This document shows, piece after piece, positions 1 to 10,653 of a DNA stretch of 64,000 nucleotides (positions within the stretch are counted from its first letter, which is position 1; the number at the start of each line of letters is the position of its first letter). Under the pieces are notes generated by a model. The model did no database searches. It had not been told where the DNA came from and was given only the letters and a program-made list of their open reading frames with translations. Source of the DNA: CAVVYA01 sp963752345 (GTDB lineage Bacteria > Pseudomonadota > Alphaproteobacteria > SMXQ01); the NCBI GenBank assembly GCA_963752345.1, contig CAVVYA010000011.1:1-64000 (forward strand), read 5' to 3'. Position numbers and translations under genes: made by a program.

Positions 1-5
1 CCGCG

Positions 6-1229
6 TCAGGCAAACAGCTCGTGGCAGGTCTCGAGCGCGTCGACCAGCGCGTCGACTTCCGCCGCGTGTTGTAGAGGCCGAACGACGCGCGGCAGGTCGC
101 GGTCAGCCCGAGATGGTCATCAGCGGCTGGGCGCAGTGGTGCCCGGCGCGCACCGCCACGCCCTTGCGGTCGACGACGGTCGAGATGTCGTGCGGATGCG
201 CCGGCCCTCCAGCGTGAAGGAGAAGATCGCGCCCTTGCCCGGCGCCGTGCCCTGCACGTTCAGCCAGTTCAGCCCGTCAGCCGGTCGCGGGCATAGTCGC
301 GCAGCGTCGCGCTCGTGCGCGGCGATGTTGTCCATGCCGAGGCCGTCATGTAGTCGAGCGCCACGCCGAGCCCGATCGTCTGGCACGATCGCCGGGGTGC
401 CCGGCCTCGAACTTCATCGGCGGGTCGGCATAGGTGACCGCGTCGCGGGCACCTCGCGGATCATGTCGCCGCCGCCGAGGAAGGGCCGCATCTCGGCCTG
501 CCGCTCGCGGCGGATGTAGATCGCGCCCGAGCCCGGTCGGCCCGTAGAGCTTGTGCCCGGTGATCGCGTAGAAATCGCAGCCGAGGGCCGCGACGTCCAC
601 CGGCATGTGCACCGCCGCCTGGCTGCCGTCGACGAGCACCGGCACGCCCGTCGCCCGCGCCGCCGGCGCAGATCGCCGTCACGTCGACGACGGTGCCGAG
701 CACGTTCGACATGTGGGTGACGGCGACCAGCTTCGTCCGCGGCCCGATCGCGTCGAGCACCGCCTGCGGGTCGAGCGAGCCGTCCGGCTCGATGTCGACC
801 CATTTCAGCACCACGCCCTGCCGCTCGCGCAGGAAGTGCCAGGGCACGATGTTGGCGTGGTGCTCCATCACGATCAGCACGATCTCGTCGCCCGGCCTGA
901 GCCGCGGCGCGGCCCAGGCGTAGGAGACGAGGTTGATCCCCATCGGTCGAGCCGGTGGTGAAGACGATCTCGTCCTCGTGCGCGGCGCCGAGGAAGCGCT
1001 GCGACGATGCCGCGCGTCGCCTCGTACTGCTCGGTCGCGACGGTTCGACAGGTAGTGCAGGCCGCGGTGAACGTTGGCGTATTCCGTGCGCATAGGCCCG
1101 CGTGACCGCGTCGATCACCACCTGCGGCTTCTGCGCCGAGGCGCCGTTGTCGAGATAGACCAGCGGCCGGCCGTGCACCTCGCGCGACAGGATCGGGAAG
1201 TCGCGGCGGACCGCCTCGACGTCGTACAT
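6..1229 (-). CDS. sufS: Cysteine desulfurase SufS (frame-broken)
   Basis: PLP-dependent cysteine desulfurase of the SUF iron-sulfur assembly system; it moves sulfur from L-cysteine to a catalytic Cys as persulfide, in the cytosol. The ATG at 1229 follows an AGGAGG site (complement of 1239-1244). Reading through several single-base frame breaks gives an N-terminus of VEAVRRDFPILS, the PLP-lysine motif GHKLYGPTG near 560-580, the catalytic loop AGHHCAQPLM near 120-145, and a stop at 6-8 after CHELFA. About 408 codons matches the family. It is the last suf gene seen and its start overlaps the preceding Yip1 gene as TGATG. The breaks look like sequence errors, not decay, because both catalytic motifs and the full length survive. 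Confidence 0.9.
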
Positions 1230-1805
1230 CAGCGCGACCTCCTGCGGGGTGAGCCCAGCATCGCGAAGCAGCATCGCCATGCCGAAGAACAGCACGATCG
1301 CGGTCAGCGACCACCGCGCCGAGCACCACGAACGGATTGTGGAAGCCATGCAGCTCGGCGACGAAGTTGGCGAAGGCCCAGAGCAGCCCAGAACACCGTC
1401 GACGATCGCCAGCATCGCCGCCAGCGGCGGCACCAGCGCCAGCCGACGAGCTGCGCGACCTGGATCAGCACCATCATCGCGTTCAGCCAGACCACCAGCG
1501 CCAGCGCACCGCCGAGCTCGCCGCTGCCGCCGAACAGCCGCCCGATCCGCACGGTCAGGAACACGATGACCAGCATGACCGCGAGCTGCGCCAGCGCGCC
1601 GACCAGCGGGTTGCCGAGCACCGCCGCCGACACCGCGTCGACGGCCGCCGGGCTCATCCGCAGCGCGACGTAGCCGAGCACATGCCGACGCAGGTGACCA
1701 CCACCGCCGCCTGCAGCAGCTGCGCGCGGCGAGCTCGAGCGCCAGCACCCGCCGCGCCGCGGCGCGCGGCCGCAGCAGGCTGTCGATGACGAGCTGCGCC
1801 CACAT
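1229..1805 (-). CDS. Yip1-family membrane protein in the suf operon
   Basis: Predicted integral membrane protein of about 190 aa, starting MWAQLVIDSLLRPRAAARR at ATG 1805. After repair of frame breaks it shows the polar start and long hydrophobic helices typical of Yip1 proteins (for example GALAQLAVMLVIVFLTVRI, then ALALVVWLNAMMVLIQVAQL), and ends with a GLTPQEV-like tail. The likely stop overlaps the sufS start as TGATG, so the two are translationally coupled. From memory, Yip1-like genes occur next to sufD/sufS in other alphaproteobacteria; no function in Fe-S assembly has been assigned, and a membrane tether or transport role is only a guess. Family assignment rests on hydropathy and context. 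Confidence 0.6.
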
Positions 1806-1839
1806 CTCGCGCGTCCGCGCGCTCCCTGCGCCGTGTCCG

Positions 1840-2440
1840 TCACGCGCCGCCGCCGGCCAGCGACGCCGAGCAGGCCGGCGAGCGCCGGCGAAGGACCGCC
1901 GGCCACGCACCGCCGCCACCCGGCCGGTCGGGCGAAGCCCTCGGCCTCGGCGAGGCTGGCGGCGAACAGCCAGAGCCAGAAGGCCGAGGCCCGCATAGCC
2001 CAGCAGCGCCAGCCAAGGCAACAGCGCCGGCGCCGCCTCGGCCGCCACCCCGACAAGCGCCAGCGCCAGCGCCAGCGGCGCCGCCGAGCAGCGCCGACCA
2101 GAACAGCGCCGCCCGCGCCGCGAGGAAGCCGCCCCGCCCGCCGAAGGCCGCGCGCCGCCAGATGCACCAGCGCCGCCAGCGCCGTAGGCGAGCAGCGGCG
2201 CCACGCAGAGATAGCCGAAGAGATGCGCCGCGACCGCGCCCGCCACCGGATCGTCGATGCCAGCGCCGCGCGCCTCGCGCAGCGCGTTCGGCAGGCTCGC
2301 GACGAAGAGAGCCCGCAGGCGCAGCATCAGGTGCAACAGCGCCCGCGGCTCGCTCAGCCCGCCGGCCAGCTGCCGCGCCATCGCGCCGCGCGGGTCGCGC
2401 CAGCCGTCGCCAGATCGCGTCGACGAGGCCCGCGCCGCAT
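1840..2440 (-). CDS. Second Yip1-like membrane protein
   Basis: A second hydrophobic protein of about 200 aa directly upstream of the first. The best start is ATG 2440, five bases before the sufD stop at 2445, giving MRRGLVDAIWRRLA and continuing into LAGGLSEPRALLHLMLRLRA, a motif typical of Yip1 proteins. It then has several hydrophobic segments (HLFGYLCVAPLLAYG; LLPWLALLGYAGLGLLALAV). A stop at 1840-1842 after an Ala/Gly-rich end is the most likely terminus. At least four frame breaks are needed, so the exact sequence is unreliable. It is probably a paralogue of its downstream neighbour; a single longer protein split by errors is the alternative. Confidence 0.5.
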
Positions 2441-2444
2441 CGCC

Positions 2445-3760
2445 TCAGCCCCGCCGGCGCGCGAGCCAGGCCGCGAGCCGGTCGCGCACCTCGTCGGCGA
2501 GCGCCGCGTCCTCGATCTCGGCGATCGCCTCGTCGACGAAGGCGAGCACCAGCAGCTCCTGCGCCGTCCGCCGCGGCGATGCCGCGCGAGGTCAGGTAGA
2601 AGAGCGCGTCTCGTCGACGGCGCCGCGAGGTCGAGCCGTGGCAGCAGTCGACGTCGTCGGCGTAGATCTCGAGCTCGGGCTTGGCCAGGAACTGGCTCGT
2701 CTCGTCCAGCAGCAGCCCCTGGCTGATCTGGTAGCCGTCGGTCTTCTGCGCGCCGCGGCTTCACCAGGATCTTGCCCTGGAAGACGCCGACCGCGCCGCC
2801 GCGCAGCACCTTCTTGAACACCTGCCGGCTCTCGCAGCCGACCGCGTCGTGGGTCACGAACACCGTGTCGTCGTGCAGGAAGTCGCCGTCGCCGACGCAG
2901 GCGCCGGCGACGTGCGCCATGCGCGTCGTCGCCGGCGAACTCGACGATGCTCTCGTTCCGGGTCAGCCGGCCGTTCACGGTCAGGGTGAAGGACTTGAAC
3001 CGCGCTCTCCCGTCCGAGCCGGGCGAAGATCGCGCGTCGCCGTCCGCCGCTCGTGGTCGCGCCCCTGGCTGCGCACGTGGTGGAAGGCGGCGCCGTCGCC
3101 GATCTCGACCTCGAGCACCGTGTTGAGCCGCGCCGCCCCGGCGCCGGTCTCGAGCAGGGTCAGGTCGGCGCCCGGCTCGAGCCGGATCAGGTGGCGGATC
3201 AGGGCATCCGAGGTCGGAACTGGTGGAGATAGACAGAGCACCGGCTTCGGCCCGCGCCGGTCACCCGGATCGCCACGCCCTCGGTGGCGCGCGCCGTGTT
3301 GAGCGCCGCCAGCGGCCGGTCGACCGGCGCCTGGCCGCGCGCCTCCAGCTGCCCGAAGAGATCGCGCGCCCAGTGGATGTCCGTGGCGAGGACCTCGGCG
3401 AGCGGCTGGATCTCGACGCCGGCGAGCTCCGGCGCATCGGACAGCTCGGGCGCGAAGACGCCATCGACGAAGACCAGCCGCACCCGGTCGACATCGTCGA
3501 AGGCCGGCTTCTCGTCGGCGGCCAGCACCGCCGCCGCCGGGGCCGGCAGCACGGTCAGGCCGGTCGGGTCGGTGAACTTCCAGTACTCGTCGCGCCGGAC
3601 CGGCGCGCCGCGCTCGGCGAGCCGCCGGGCCGCCTGCGCCCGCGCCGCGCCGCCCAACCCGCCTCGCCGGCCGGCTCGGGCCAGGCCGCGAGCAGCGCCC
3701 CGGCGCGTCCGTCTTCAGTGCCGGGACCGCCATCTCAGGCGCCCGCCTTGCGTCAGTCAT
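2445..3760 (-). CDS. sufD: Fe-S cluster assembly scaffold subunit SufD (frame-broken)
   Basis: SufD, partner of SufB and SufC in the scaffold complex that builds Fe-S clusters. It starts at ATG 3760 (MTDARRAPEMAVPAL). Recognisable pieces are RRDEYWKFTDPTGL, TDIHWARDLFGQLEARGQ, LIRLEPGADLTLLETGAGA, and near the C-terminus the SufB/D core segments VGDGDFLHDDTVFVTH and DGYQISQGLLLDE followed by AKPELEIYADDV, with a final WLARRRG and stop at 2445-2447. About 438 codons fits the family. At least five single-base breaks interrupt it. It sits just downstream of an unknown 108-aa gene rather than directly after sufC. Confidence 0.88.
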
Positions 3761-3770
3761 GATCTCTCCG

Positions 3771-4097
3771 TTAAGCCGGCCGCGGCGCCAGCACCATCGC
3801 CTCGACGACCCGGCGCACGAAGGGCGCCATGCCGTCCGGCCCGGAGCTCCGCTCCTTGAGATGGATCGAGATGTCCGGCCGCCGCTGCGCGATGACGCCG
3901 ATCAGCTCGCCTCGGATGCCGTCGTCGAGCCCGGCGCCCATGACCACCACGGCGATCCGCGGCTCGGCGTCGAGCTGGCGCGATGACCTCGTCGCGGTCG
4001 TGGGCGCCGAGCCACTCCACCGGGATGTCCTGCAGCTTCTCGGCGATCCCGCCGATCACGCCCGGCAGCCGCCCACGAGCAGTACCACTGGTCTCAT
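3771..4097 (-). CDS. Unknown 108-aa protein between sufC and sufD
   Basis: Conserved-looking small protein of no recognised family. It starts at ATG 4097 with AGGAGG (complement of about 4101-4107) just upstream, overlapping the sufC end region. After repair of two frame breaks it reads MRPVVLLVGG, then VIGGIAEKLQDIPVEWLGAH, then RIAVVVMGAGLDDGIRGELI, ending VVEAMVLAPRPA with TAA at 3771-3773, ten bases before the sufD start. The alternating beta/helix pattern with two hydrophobic strands followed by Gly turns suggests a small Rossmann- or receiver-like fold, but no catalytic motif is evident. Position inside the suf operon suggests a role in Fe-S assembly. Function unknown. Confidence 0.6.
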
Positions 4098-4107
4098 CCG
4101 CGCCTCC

Positions 4108-4862
<755 letters not shown>

Positions 4863-4874
4863 GAATTCCAAACC

Positions 4875-5108
4875 TCACTCGCCGTCGCGCAACCGCCAGC
4901 CGGCGTTCCAGAACATTCCAATTCCCTGGGCGAGCCCGGTGACCACCACCGCCGCCGGCCCCGGCAGCCCGATCGCCTGCAGCAGGATCCCGAGCGTCGC
5001 CGCGAACGGCAGCACCACCAGCGCGGCGATCAGGATCGCCTCGAACGATGCGCCGAACCCCTGGCGGAAGTCGGTCGCCGCATGCGCGAGCAGATCGCGG
5101 ACCGCCAT
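4875..5108 (-). CDS. Small two-helix membrane protein upstream of sufC
   Basis: Seventy-seven-residue protein starting MAVRDLLAHAATDFRQGFG, with one long hydrophobic stretch of about 45 residues (ILIAALVVLPFAATLGILLQ, then AAVVVTGLAQGIGM) that would form two membrane helices, and a polar end NAGWRLRDGE. It ends 12 bases before the sufC start and its ATG overlaps the stop of the ORF before it (TGATG). No family recognised. It takes the place normally held by sufB. It could be the C-terminal half of one longer protein that also includes the preceding ORF if a frame break lies between them. Confidence 0.45.
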   Translation of the reverse strand: MAVRDLLAHAATDFRQGFGASFEAILIAALVVLPFAATLGILLQAIGLPGPAAVVVTGLAQGIGMFWNAGWRLRDGE

Positions 5109-5220
5109 CAGCCCGGCGCCTTCAGCGTGACCGCGGTGCCGGACGCCGACACCATCAGCATCGACTGCCCGATCACCTCGTCATCGCCGTTGCGGCAAGC
5201 ATCTCGCCGGTGTTCGGCAT
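5108..5220 (-). CDS. Tiny ORF at the head of the suf operon
   Basis: After repair of one frame break near 5180 this reads MPNTGEMLAATAMT followed by VIGQSMLMVSASGTAV, about 37 residues, with stop overlapping the next start. It is the first minus-strand ORF of the suf block, only about 70 bases from the divergently transcribed cbiX gene. No match to a family is recognised. It may be a separate peptide, or the N-terminus of the membrane protein that follows. Low confidence because it rests on one assumed base correction. Confidence 0.3.
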
Positions 5221-5291
5221 GGCCGCACCATGAGCGGATGGGGCATAATCGTCAATGGCCGCAGGAACCTGCCGCGGCCTGGAGAAGTGTA

Positions 5292-6248
5292 TTGAGCGTG
5301 CAGTCCGAAAATGCCGTCCTGCTCTGCGGTCACGGCAGCCGTGATCGCGAAGGCGTCGCCGAATTCGAGGCGTTTCGCGCCGCCGCCGCCGCTCGGCTGG
5401 CGCCGGTGCCGGTGGTTGGCAGCTATCTCGAATTCGCCACGCCGAACATCCGCGACGGCTTGCAGCAGCTCTATGACAACGGCGCGCGGCGCATCCTCGC
5501 ATTGCCCGTCATGCTGTTCGCCGCAGGCCATGTGAAGAACGACATCCCATGGGAGCTCAACAGCTTCGCCAAAGCCCATGGTGACGTCGCCGTCGAGTTC
5601 GGCCGCGAGCTGGCGCTCGATCCCAAGCTGATCGCCGCCGCCGCCGACCGCATCGCCGCGGCCGAGGTCAAGAGCGCGCGGCCCGTGGCGCGCGGCGACA
5701 GCCTGCTGCTGGTGATCGGCCGCGGCACCAACGACCCCGACGCCAACGGCAACGTCGCCAAGCTCGCCCGCATGCTGGGCGAGGGCATGGGCTTCGGCTG
5801 GGCCGCCGCGGGGTATTCCGGCGTCACCGAACCCAATGTCGTCTCGGCGCTCGAGCGCGCGGCGAAACTCGGCTTCGCCCGCATCGTCGTCTTCCCCTAT
5901 TTCCTGTTCACGGGCGTGCTGGTCAAGCGCGTCTATGGCGCCATGGCCGAGGTCGCCGCGCGCCATCCGGAGATCGAATTCATCGCCGCCGATTATCTCA
6001 AGCATCATCCCCAGGTCATCGAGGCGCTGGTCGATCGGCTGGCCGAGATCGATTCGGGCGGCAACCTGATGAATTGCCTGCTGTGCAAATACCGCGATCA
6101 GGTGGTGGGCTACGAAGAGGCCGCCGGCCAGGCCCAGGAGGGCCATCATCATCACGTGCGCGGAACGGCGCACGATCACACGAGCTGTCACGATCATCAG
6201 GGCCAGGACGGACGCACACACGGCGCGGCGCGGCGCACGGGGCGATAA
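5292..6248 (+). CDS. cbiX: Sirohydrochlorin cobaltochelatase CbiX, His-rich tail
   Basis: Class II chelatase that inserts Co2+ into sirohydrochlorin, the entry step of the cobalt-early cobalamin route. I choose TTG 5292 (GGAG at 5281-5284, seven bases between) over GTG 5298; no ATG is available. The 318-aa protein opens ENAVLLCGHGSRDREG with the catalytic His typical of CbiX, repeats the half-domain pattern (LLLVIGRGTNDPDANGN), and ends with the conserved NCLLCKYRDQVVGYEEAAG Cys segment and a His-rich tail (HHHHVRGTAHDH, then CHDH) that probably binds or stores metal. It heads the cob cluster; cobH follows after one base. Confidence 0.92.
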   Translation: MSVQSENAVLLCGHGSRDREGVAEFEAFRAAAAARLAPVPVVGSYLEFATPNIRDGLQQLYDNGARRILALPVMLFAAGHVKNDIPWELNSFAKAHGDVAVEFGRELALDPKLIAAAADRIAAAEVKSARPVARGDSLLLVIGRGTNDPDANGNVAKLARMLGEGMGFGWAAAGYSGVTEPNVVSALERAAKLGFARIVVFPYFLFTGVLVKRVYGAMAEVAARHPEIEFIAADYLKHHPQVIEALVDRLAEIDSGGNLMNCLLCKYRDQVVGYEEAAGQAQEGHHHHVRGTAHDHTSCHDHQGQDGRTHGAARRTGR

Positions 6249-6249
6249 C

Positions 6250-6903
6250 ATGGCGAAACGATATTCCTATATCCGCGATCCGGCGGCGATCTATCGTGCC
6301 TCGCAGACGGCGGTCGAGCAGGCGACGGATCTGTCCCCCATCCCGGAAGACATGCGCGCCATCGCCATCCGGCTCGTCCATGCCTGCGGCATGCCGGAAA
6401 TCGTCAATCACCTCGCCTATTCGCCCGACGCGGGGACCGCCGGCCGACGCGCCATTCAGGCCGGCGCCAAGATTTTCGCCGATAGCCGCATGGTGGTCGA
6501 CGGCATCATTCGCGGCCGCATGCCGCGGCGCAATGCCGTGATCTGCACCATCAACGACAGCGTGGTGACAGACAATGCGCGGTTGCGCCGGATCACGCGG
6601 TCCGCCGCCGGCGTCGAGCGCTGGCCGCCCTTGCTCGCCGACGCCGTCGTCGTCATCGGCAATGCCCCGACCGCGCTCTACCGACTCCTCGAATTGCTCT
6701 CCGACGGCGCGCCGCGCCCTGCTCTGATCATCGGCATGCCGGTCGGCTTCGTCGGCGCGGCGGAAGCCAAGGAGCAATTGATCGCCGATGCCGGCCGGAT
6801 TCCCTATATCACCCTGCGCGGCCGATTCGGCGGCAGCGCGCTGGCCGCGGCGACGGTCAATGCGCTGGCCGGCGATCTGGCGAACGAAGAAGAACCCGTG
6901 TGA
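6250..6903 (+). CDS. cobH: Precorrin-8X methylmutase
   Basis: Moves the C11 methyl group of (cobalt-)precorrin-8 to C12, giving the corrin product (hydrogeno/cobyrinate). The 217-aa protein has the family pattern: SFRHV-like substrate region near RYSYIRDPAAIYRAS, then VHACGMPEIVNHLAYSPDAG with the catalytic His, GAKIFADSRMVVDGI, VIGNAPTALYRLLELL, and IIGMPVGFVGAAEAKE. It starts at ATG 6250, one base after the cbiX stop, and its stop overlaps the next gene start (GTGTGAGC), so it is translated with the cluster. Confidence 0.95.
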   Translation: MAKRYSYIRDPAAIYRASQTAVEQATDLSPIPEDMRAIAIRLVHACGMPEIVNHLAYSPDAGTAGRRAIQAGAKIFADSRMVVDGIIRGRMPRRNAVICTINDSVVTDNARLRRITRSAAGVERWPPLLADAVVVIGNAPTALYRLLELLSDGAPRPALIIGMPVGFVGAAEAKEQLIADAGRIPYITLRGRFGGSALAAATVNALAGDLANEEEPV

Positions 6904-8125
6904 GCGCCTGGCTTACCGTGATCGGCGTCGGCGCGGAAGGCCTGGCCAGCCTGACGCCCGCGGCGCGCGACCTGGTCGCCAATGCCGAGGTTCTGGTCGG
7001 CGGCCTGCGCCATCTCGAGATGGTGCCCGGCGGAACCGGTGAGCGCATCGTCATCAAGGCGCCGCTGGCCGAGGTCATCGCCGCCATCGCCAACCATCGC
7101 GGCCGCCGGGTCGTGGTCCTCGCAAGCGGCGATCCGCTGCACTATGGCATCGGCGTCAACCTGCTCGACCAGTTCCGCGCCGACGAGATCGCGGTGATGC
7201 CCCACCACAGCAGCTTCACGCTCGCCACCGCGCGGCTCAACTGGCCGCGCCATCAGGTCACGACACTGACGGTGCATGGCCGCCCGCTGGAAATTCTTCA
7301 CCGCCACATCCAGGCCGGGGCACGTCTGCTGGTGCTGGCCAACGATGGCGAAACGCCGGCCCGCATCGCCGCCCTGCTGACCGTGCAGGGCTTCGGGCCG
7401 AGCCGCATCATCGCGCTGGAAAACCTCGGCGACGATGAGACCATGCTCGAAGGCACAGCGGAATCCTGGCCCCACCCGCGCGGCCGCGATCTGGTGACTG
7501 TCGCCATCGAATGCCGGCCGGGGCCGCAAGCCACCGCCTATTCGACGGCGCCCGGCCTGCCCGACGAAGCGTTCGAGCATGACGGCCAGATCACCAAGCG
7601 CGAGGTGCGCGCCGTCACCCTCGCCGCCCTGGCGCCACGGCCGCGACAGACGGCTGTGGGATGTCGGCGCCGGTGCCGGCTCGATCGCCATCGAATGGCT
7701 GCGCGCCGCGCCCGACGCAACCGCCATCGCCATCGAGCGCGACGAGGCCCGCGCCGACCGCATCGCGCGCAACGCCGCCGCGCTTGGCGTGCCCGAACTC
7801 ACCATCGTGCGCGGCGCGGCGCCGGACGCGCTGCGCAGCCTGCCGACGCCCGACGCGCTTTTCATCGGCGGCGGGGTGTCCAACCCGGGCGTGCTCGATT
7901 TCTGCTGGGCCGCCTTGGCGCCGCGGCGGACGGCTGGTCGCCAACGCGGTGACGGTCGAGAGCGAGGCGGTCCTTGCGAAACATCAGCGCGACCACGGCG
8001 GAACGCTCACCCGCATCGCCATCTCGCGCGCCGAACGGCTGAGCGCTCCGCGGCGCAAGGGCGCCGCGCCCGATGGCTGGCGCGCGCTGGCGCCGATCAC
8101 CCAGCTCTGCGCCGTGAAAGGCTGA
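6900..8125 (+). CDS. cobL: Bifunctional precorrin-6Y methylase CbiE-CbiT (frame-broken)
   Basis: Two-domain S-adenosylmethionine methyltransferase that methylates C5 and C15 and decarboxylates the C12 acetate side chain of the corrin precursor. GTG start at 6900. The N-terminal CbiE domain has VIGVGAEGLASLTPAARDLV and VVVLASGDPLHYGIGVNLL. After a frame break near 7635 the CbiT domain appears with the SAM-binding motif LWDVGAGAGSIAIEWLR and ALFIGGGVSNPGVLD; a second break near 7925 leads to VTVESEAVLAKHQRDHGG and the stop at 8125. About 408 codons matches normal CobL. Both domains are intact apart from the breaks. Confidence 0.92.
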
Positions 8126-8128
8126 ACC

Positions 8129-8830
8129 ATGGCGACGCTCTACGGGCTTGGCGTCGGGCCGGGCGATCCCGAGCTGATCACGCTCAAGGCCGCGCGCCTT
8201 CTCCGCGACGTGCCCGTGATCGCTTATCCGGCAACGCTGTCCGGCGAGAGCATGGCGCGCGCCATCGCCGCGCCGCATATTCCCGAAGGCCGCAGCGAGC
8301 TGCCGTTCGCCATCGACATCACGGCTCCCCATGCCGACAACCGCGCGCGTTACGACGCAGCCGCGCGCGCCATCGAGGCTCATCTCGCCGCCAACCGCGA
8401 CGTGGCCGTGCTGTGCGAGGGCGATCCTTTCCTCTACGGCAGCTTCATGTATCTCTTCACCCGGCTCGCCGGGCGCTGGCCGGTGACCGTGGTGCCCGGC
8501 GTGTCGTCGCTCAATGGCGCGGCCGCCGCGCTGCATCGGCCCCTCGTTGCCGGCAACGAGACTCTGATCGTGCTGCCCGCGACTTTGCCCGGCGACATTC
8601 TCGCCGCCCGGCTCGCATCCGCGGATGCGGCCGCCGTGCTCAAGGTCGGCCGCCATTTCGCCAAGCTCAAGCGCGTCATCGCCGAGGCGGGCCTCACCGC
8701 CCAGGCCGAGGTGATCGAGCGCATCGGCTTTGCCGACCAGCGCTGCCGCAAGCTGTCCGCGGTGGCCGACGATGCCGTGCCGTATTTCTCGGTGGTCCTG
8801 ATCCGCCGCGCCACCGAAGGGCCACAATGA
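8129..8830 (+). CDS. cobI: Precorrin-2 C20-methyltransferase
   Basis: Tetrapyrrole methyltransferase (CobI/CbiL) that adds the C20 methyl group to (cobalt-)factor II or precorrin-2. The 233-aa protein begins ATLYGLGVGPGDPELITLKA, shows AVLCEGDPFLYGSFMYLF (SAM-binding loop) and VVPGVSSLNGAAAAL, and has the length expected of the family. It starts four bases after cobL and is followed ten bases later by the cbiG-cobJ gene. With CbiX upstream, the cobalt-containing substrate is the more likely one. Confidence 0.93.
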   Translation: MATLYGLGVGPGDPELITLKAARLLRDVPVIAYPATLSGESMARAIAAPHIPEGRSELPFAIDITAPHADNRARYDAAARAIEAHLAANRDVAVLCEGDPFLYGSFMYLFTRLAGRWPVTVVPGVSSLNGAAAALHRPLVAGNETLIVLPATLPGDILAARLASADAAAVLKVGRHFAKLKRVIAEAGLTAQAEVIERIGFADQRCRKLSAVADDAVPYFSVVLIRRATEGPQ

Positions 8831-8840
8831 GAGTCGTGCC

Positions 8841-10653
8841 ATGAAGCCCGTCATCGTCACCCTGAGCCACGGCGGTTTCGAACTCGCGCGACAAATCGCG
8901 GCTCACCTGCCCGGCGCCGAAATTCATGGGCTGGTCAAGCGCGTGCCCCAGGCCGACGTCACGTTCGACGCCGCGGCCGATCACCTGCGCGCATTGTTCG
9001 CCCAACACCGGCCGATCATCGCCGTGATGGCGGCGGGCATCGTCATCCGCGCGCTGGCCCCGCTGCTGTCCGACAAGCGGCGCGAGCCGCCGGTCATCGC
9101 CGTGTCGGACGACGGCGCGAGCGTCGTGCCTCTGCTCGGCGGCCATTCCGGCGCCAACCAATTCGCGCGCGACGGTCGCCCGGGCCAGCGGCGGCACGGC
9201 GGCCGTCACCACGGCGGGAGACGTCAGACTGGGCGTCGCGCTCGACGAGCCGCCGGCCGGGCTATCGCCTCGCCAACCCGCAAACCGCGAAGCATGTCAC
9301 GGCGGCGCTGCTCGCCGGCGAACCGGCCGAAATACGCATCGAAGCCGGCGACGGGCGCTGGCTGAAACGCAGCCGCATCAGGCGGGCGGAGCGCGCGAAG
9401 CTGGTGCTGCGCGTCGCCGATCGGGTGACGAAGCCACGCACCCATGAGCTGGTCTATCATCCGGCGACCCTGGCGCTCGGGGTGGGATGCGAACGCAACG
9501 CCTCGCCGAAGGAGCTCGCGACACTGGCCCGCCGCGTGCTCAAGCAGGCCGAGCTGGCGCCCGAGTCCATCGCCGGCGTGTTCTCGCTCGATCTCAAAGC
9601 CGATGAACCGGCGGTGCTGCAACTGGCCGAAACGCTCGGCGTGCCGGCGCGGTTCTTCACGGCCAGGCATCTTGAACGGGAGACGCCGCGCCTGGCCAAC
9701 CCCTCCGACACCGTGTTCCGCGCCGTCGGCTGTCACGGCGTCGCCGAAGCGGCGGCATTGGCGGCGGTGGGCCGCCGTGGCAAGCTGGTTGTCGAGAAAA
9801 CCGCGTCCCGCCGCGCCACGGTCGCCATCGCCCGCGCGCCCGGCGTCATCGATGCCGTGCGCATTGGCGTCACGCCGGGCCGGCTCGATGTGGTCGGGCT
9901 TGGCCCCGGCGATCCGAATTGGCTGACCCCCGAGGCGAAAGAAGCGCTCATCAGCGCCACCGACGTGGTCGGCTACGGGCTCTATCTCGATCTCGCCGGC
10001 GAACTCATCGCCCATGCGCGCCGTCATGAGGCGCCGCTCGGCGCCGAGGAAAAGCGCGCGCGCAAGGCCCTCGATCTCGCGAGCCGAGGGCAAGCGCGTC
10101 GCGCTGGTCTCCTCGGGCGATCCGGGAATCTATGCCCTCGCCACCCTGGTGTTCGAACTGCTCGAGAGGAAGCCGAAGCCCGCATGGACGCGCGTTGCGG
10201 TCCAGGTGATGCCCGGCATCTCCGCCATGCAGGCGGCGGCGGCACGCGCCGGCGCGCCGCTCGGCCACGATTTCTGCGCCATCTCGCTCTCCGACCTGCT
10301 GACGCCCTGGCCGGTGATCGAGCAGCGGCTGCGCGGTGCCGCGGCGGGCGATTTCGTCGTGGCGCTCTACAATCCGGTGTCGGCGCGGCGGCGCGATCAC
10401 ATCGTCAAGGCGCGCGATATCCTGCTCGACCCGTCGCGCGGCCGGACACGCCGGTGCTGGTCGCCCATGATCTCGGACGCGCGGCGGAACGCATCGAGAT
10501 GATTCCGCTCAGCAAGCTCACGGCCGATCATGCCGACATGACGACACTGGTGATGATCGGCTCCTCCACCACGCGCATGATCAGCCACGGCGGACGCGCG
10601 CGGCTCTACACGCCGCGCGGCTATGCCGCCAAGCGCCGGACGAAAAAGCATGA
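8841..10653 (+). CDS. cobJ: CbiG-CobJ fusion (frame-broken)
   Basis: One continuous gene encoding CbiG (opens the delta-lactone ring and releases acetaldehyde in the cobalt-early route) fused to CobJ/CbiH precorrin-3B C17-methyltransferase (ring contraction). CbiG-N: VIVTLSHGGFELARQIAAHL and VMAAGIVIRALAPLLSDK; CbiG-C: LALGVGCERNASPKELATLA; CobJ: LDVVGLGPGDPNWLTPEAKE, VALVSSGDPGIYALATLVFE, VMPGISAMQAAAA. Single-base breaks occur near 9165, 9262, 10085 and 10440. The last part has no in-frame stop; a lost A in the A-run at 10644-10648 would restore RRTKKA with TGA at 10651-10653 overlapping the cobM ATG. Confidence 0.88.

Noticed and set aside
4875..5220. R-body or killing-trait proteins for the tiny ORFs before sufC
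   Set aside because: Only general small-size and hydrophobic similarity; conserved RebB residues were not recognisable.
5221..5291. Cobalamin riboswitch before the cob cluster
   Set aside because: Only about 70 bases lie between the divergent suf block and cbiX, too short, and no B12-box-like element was seen.
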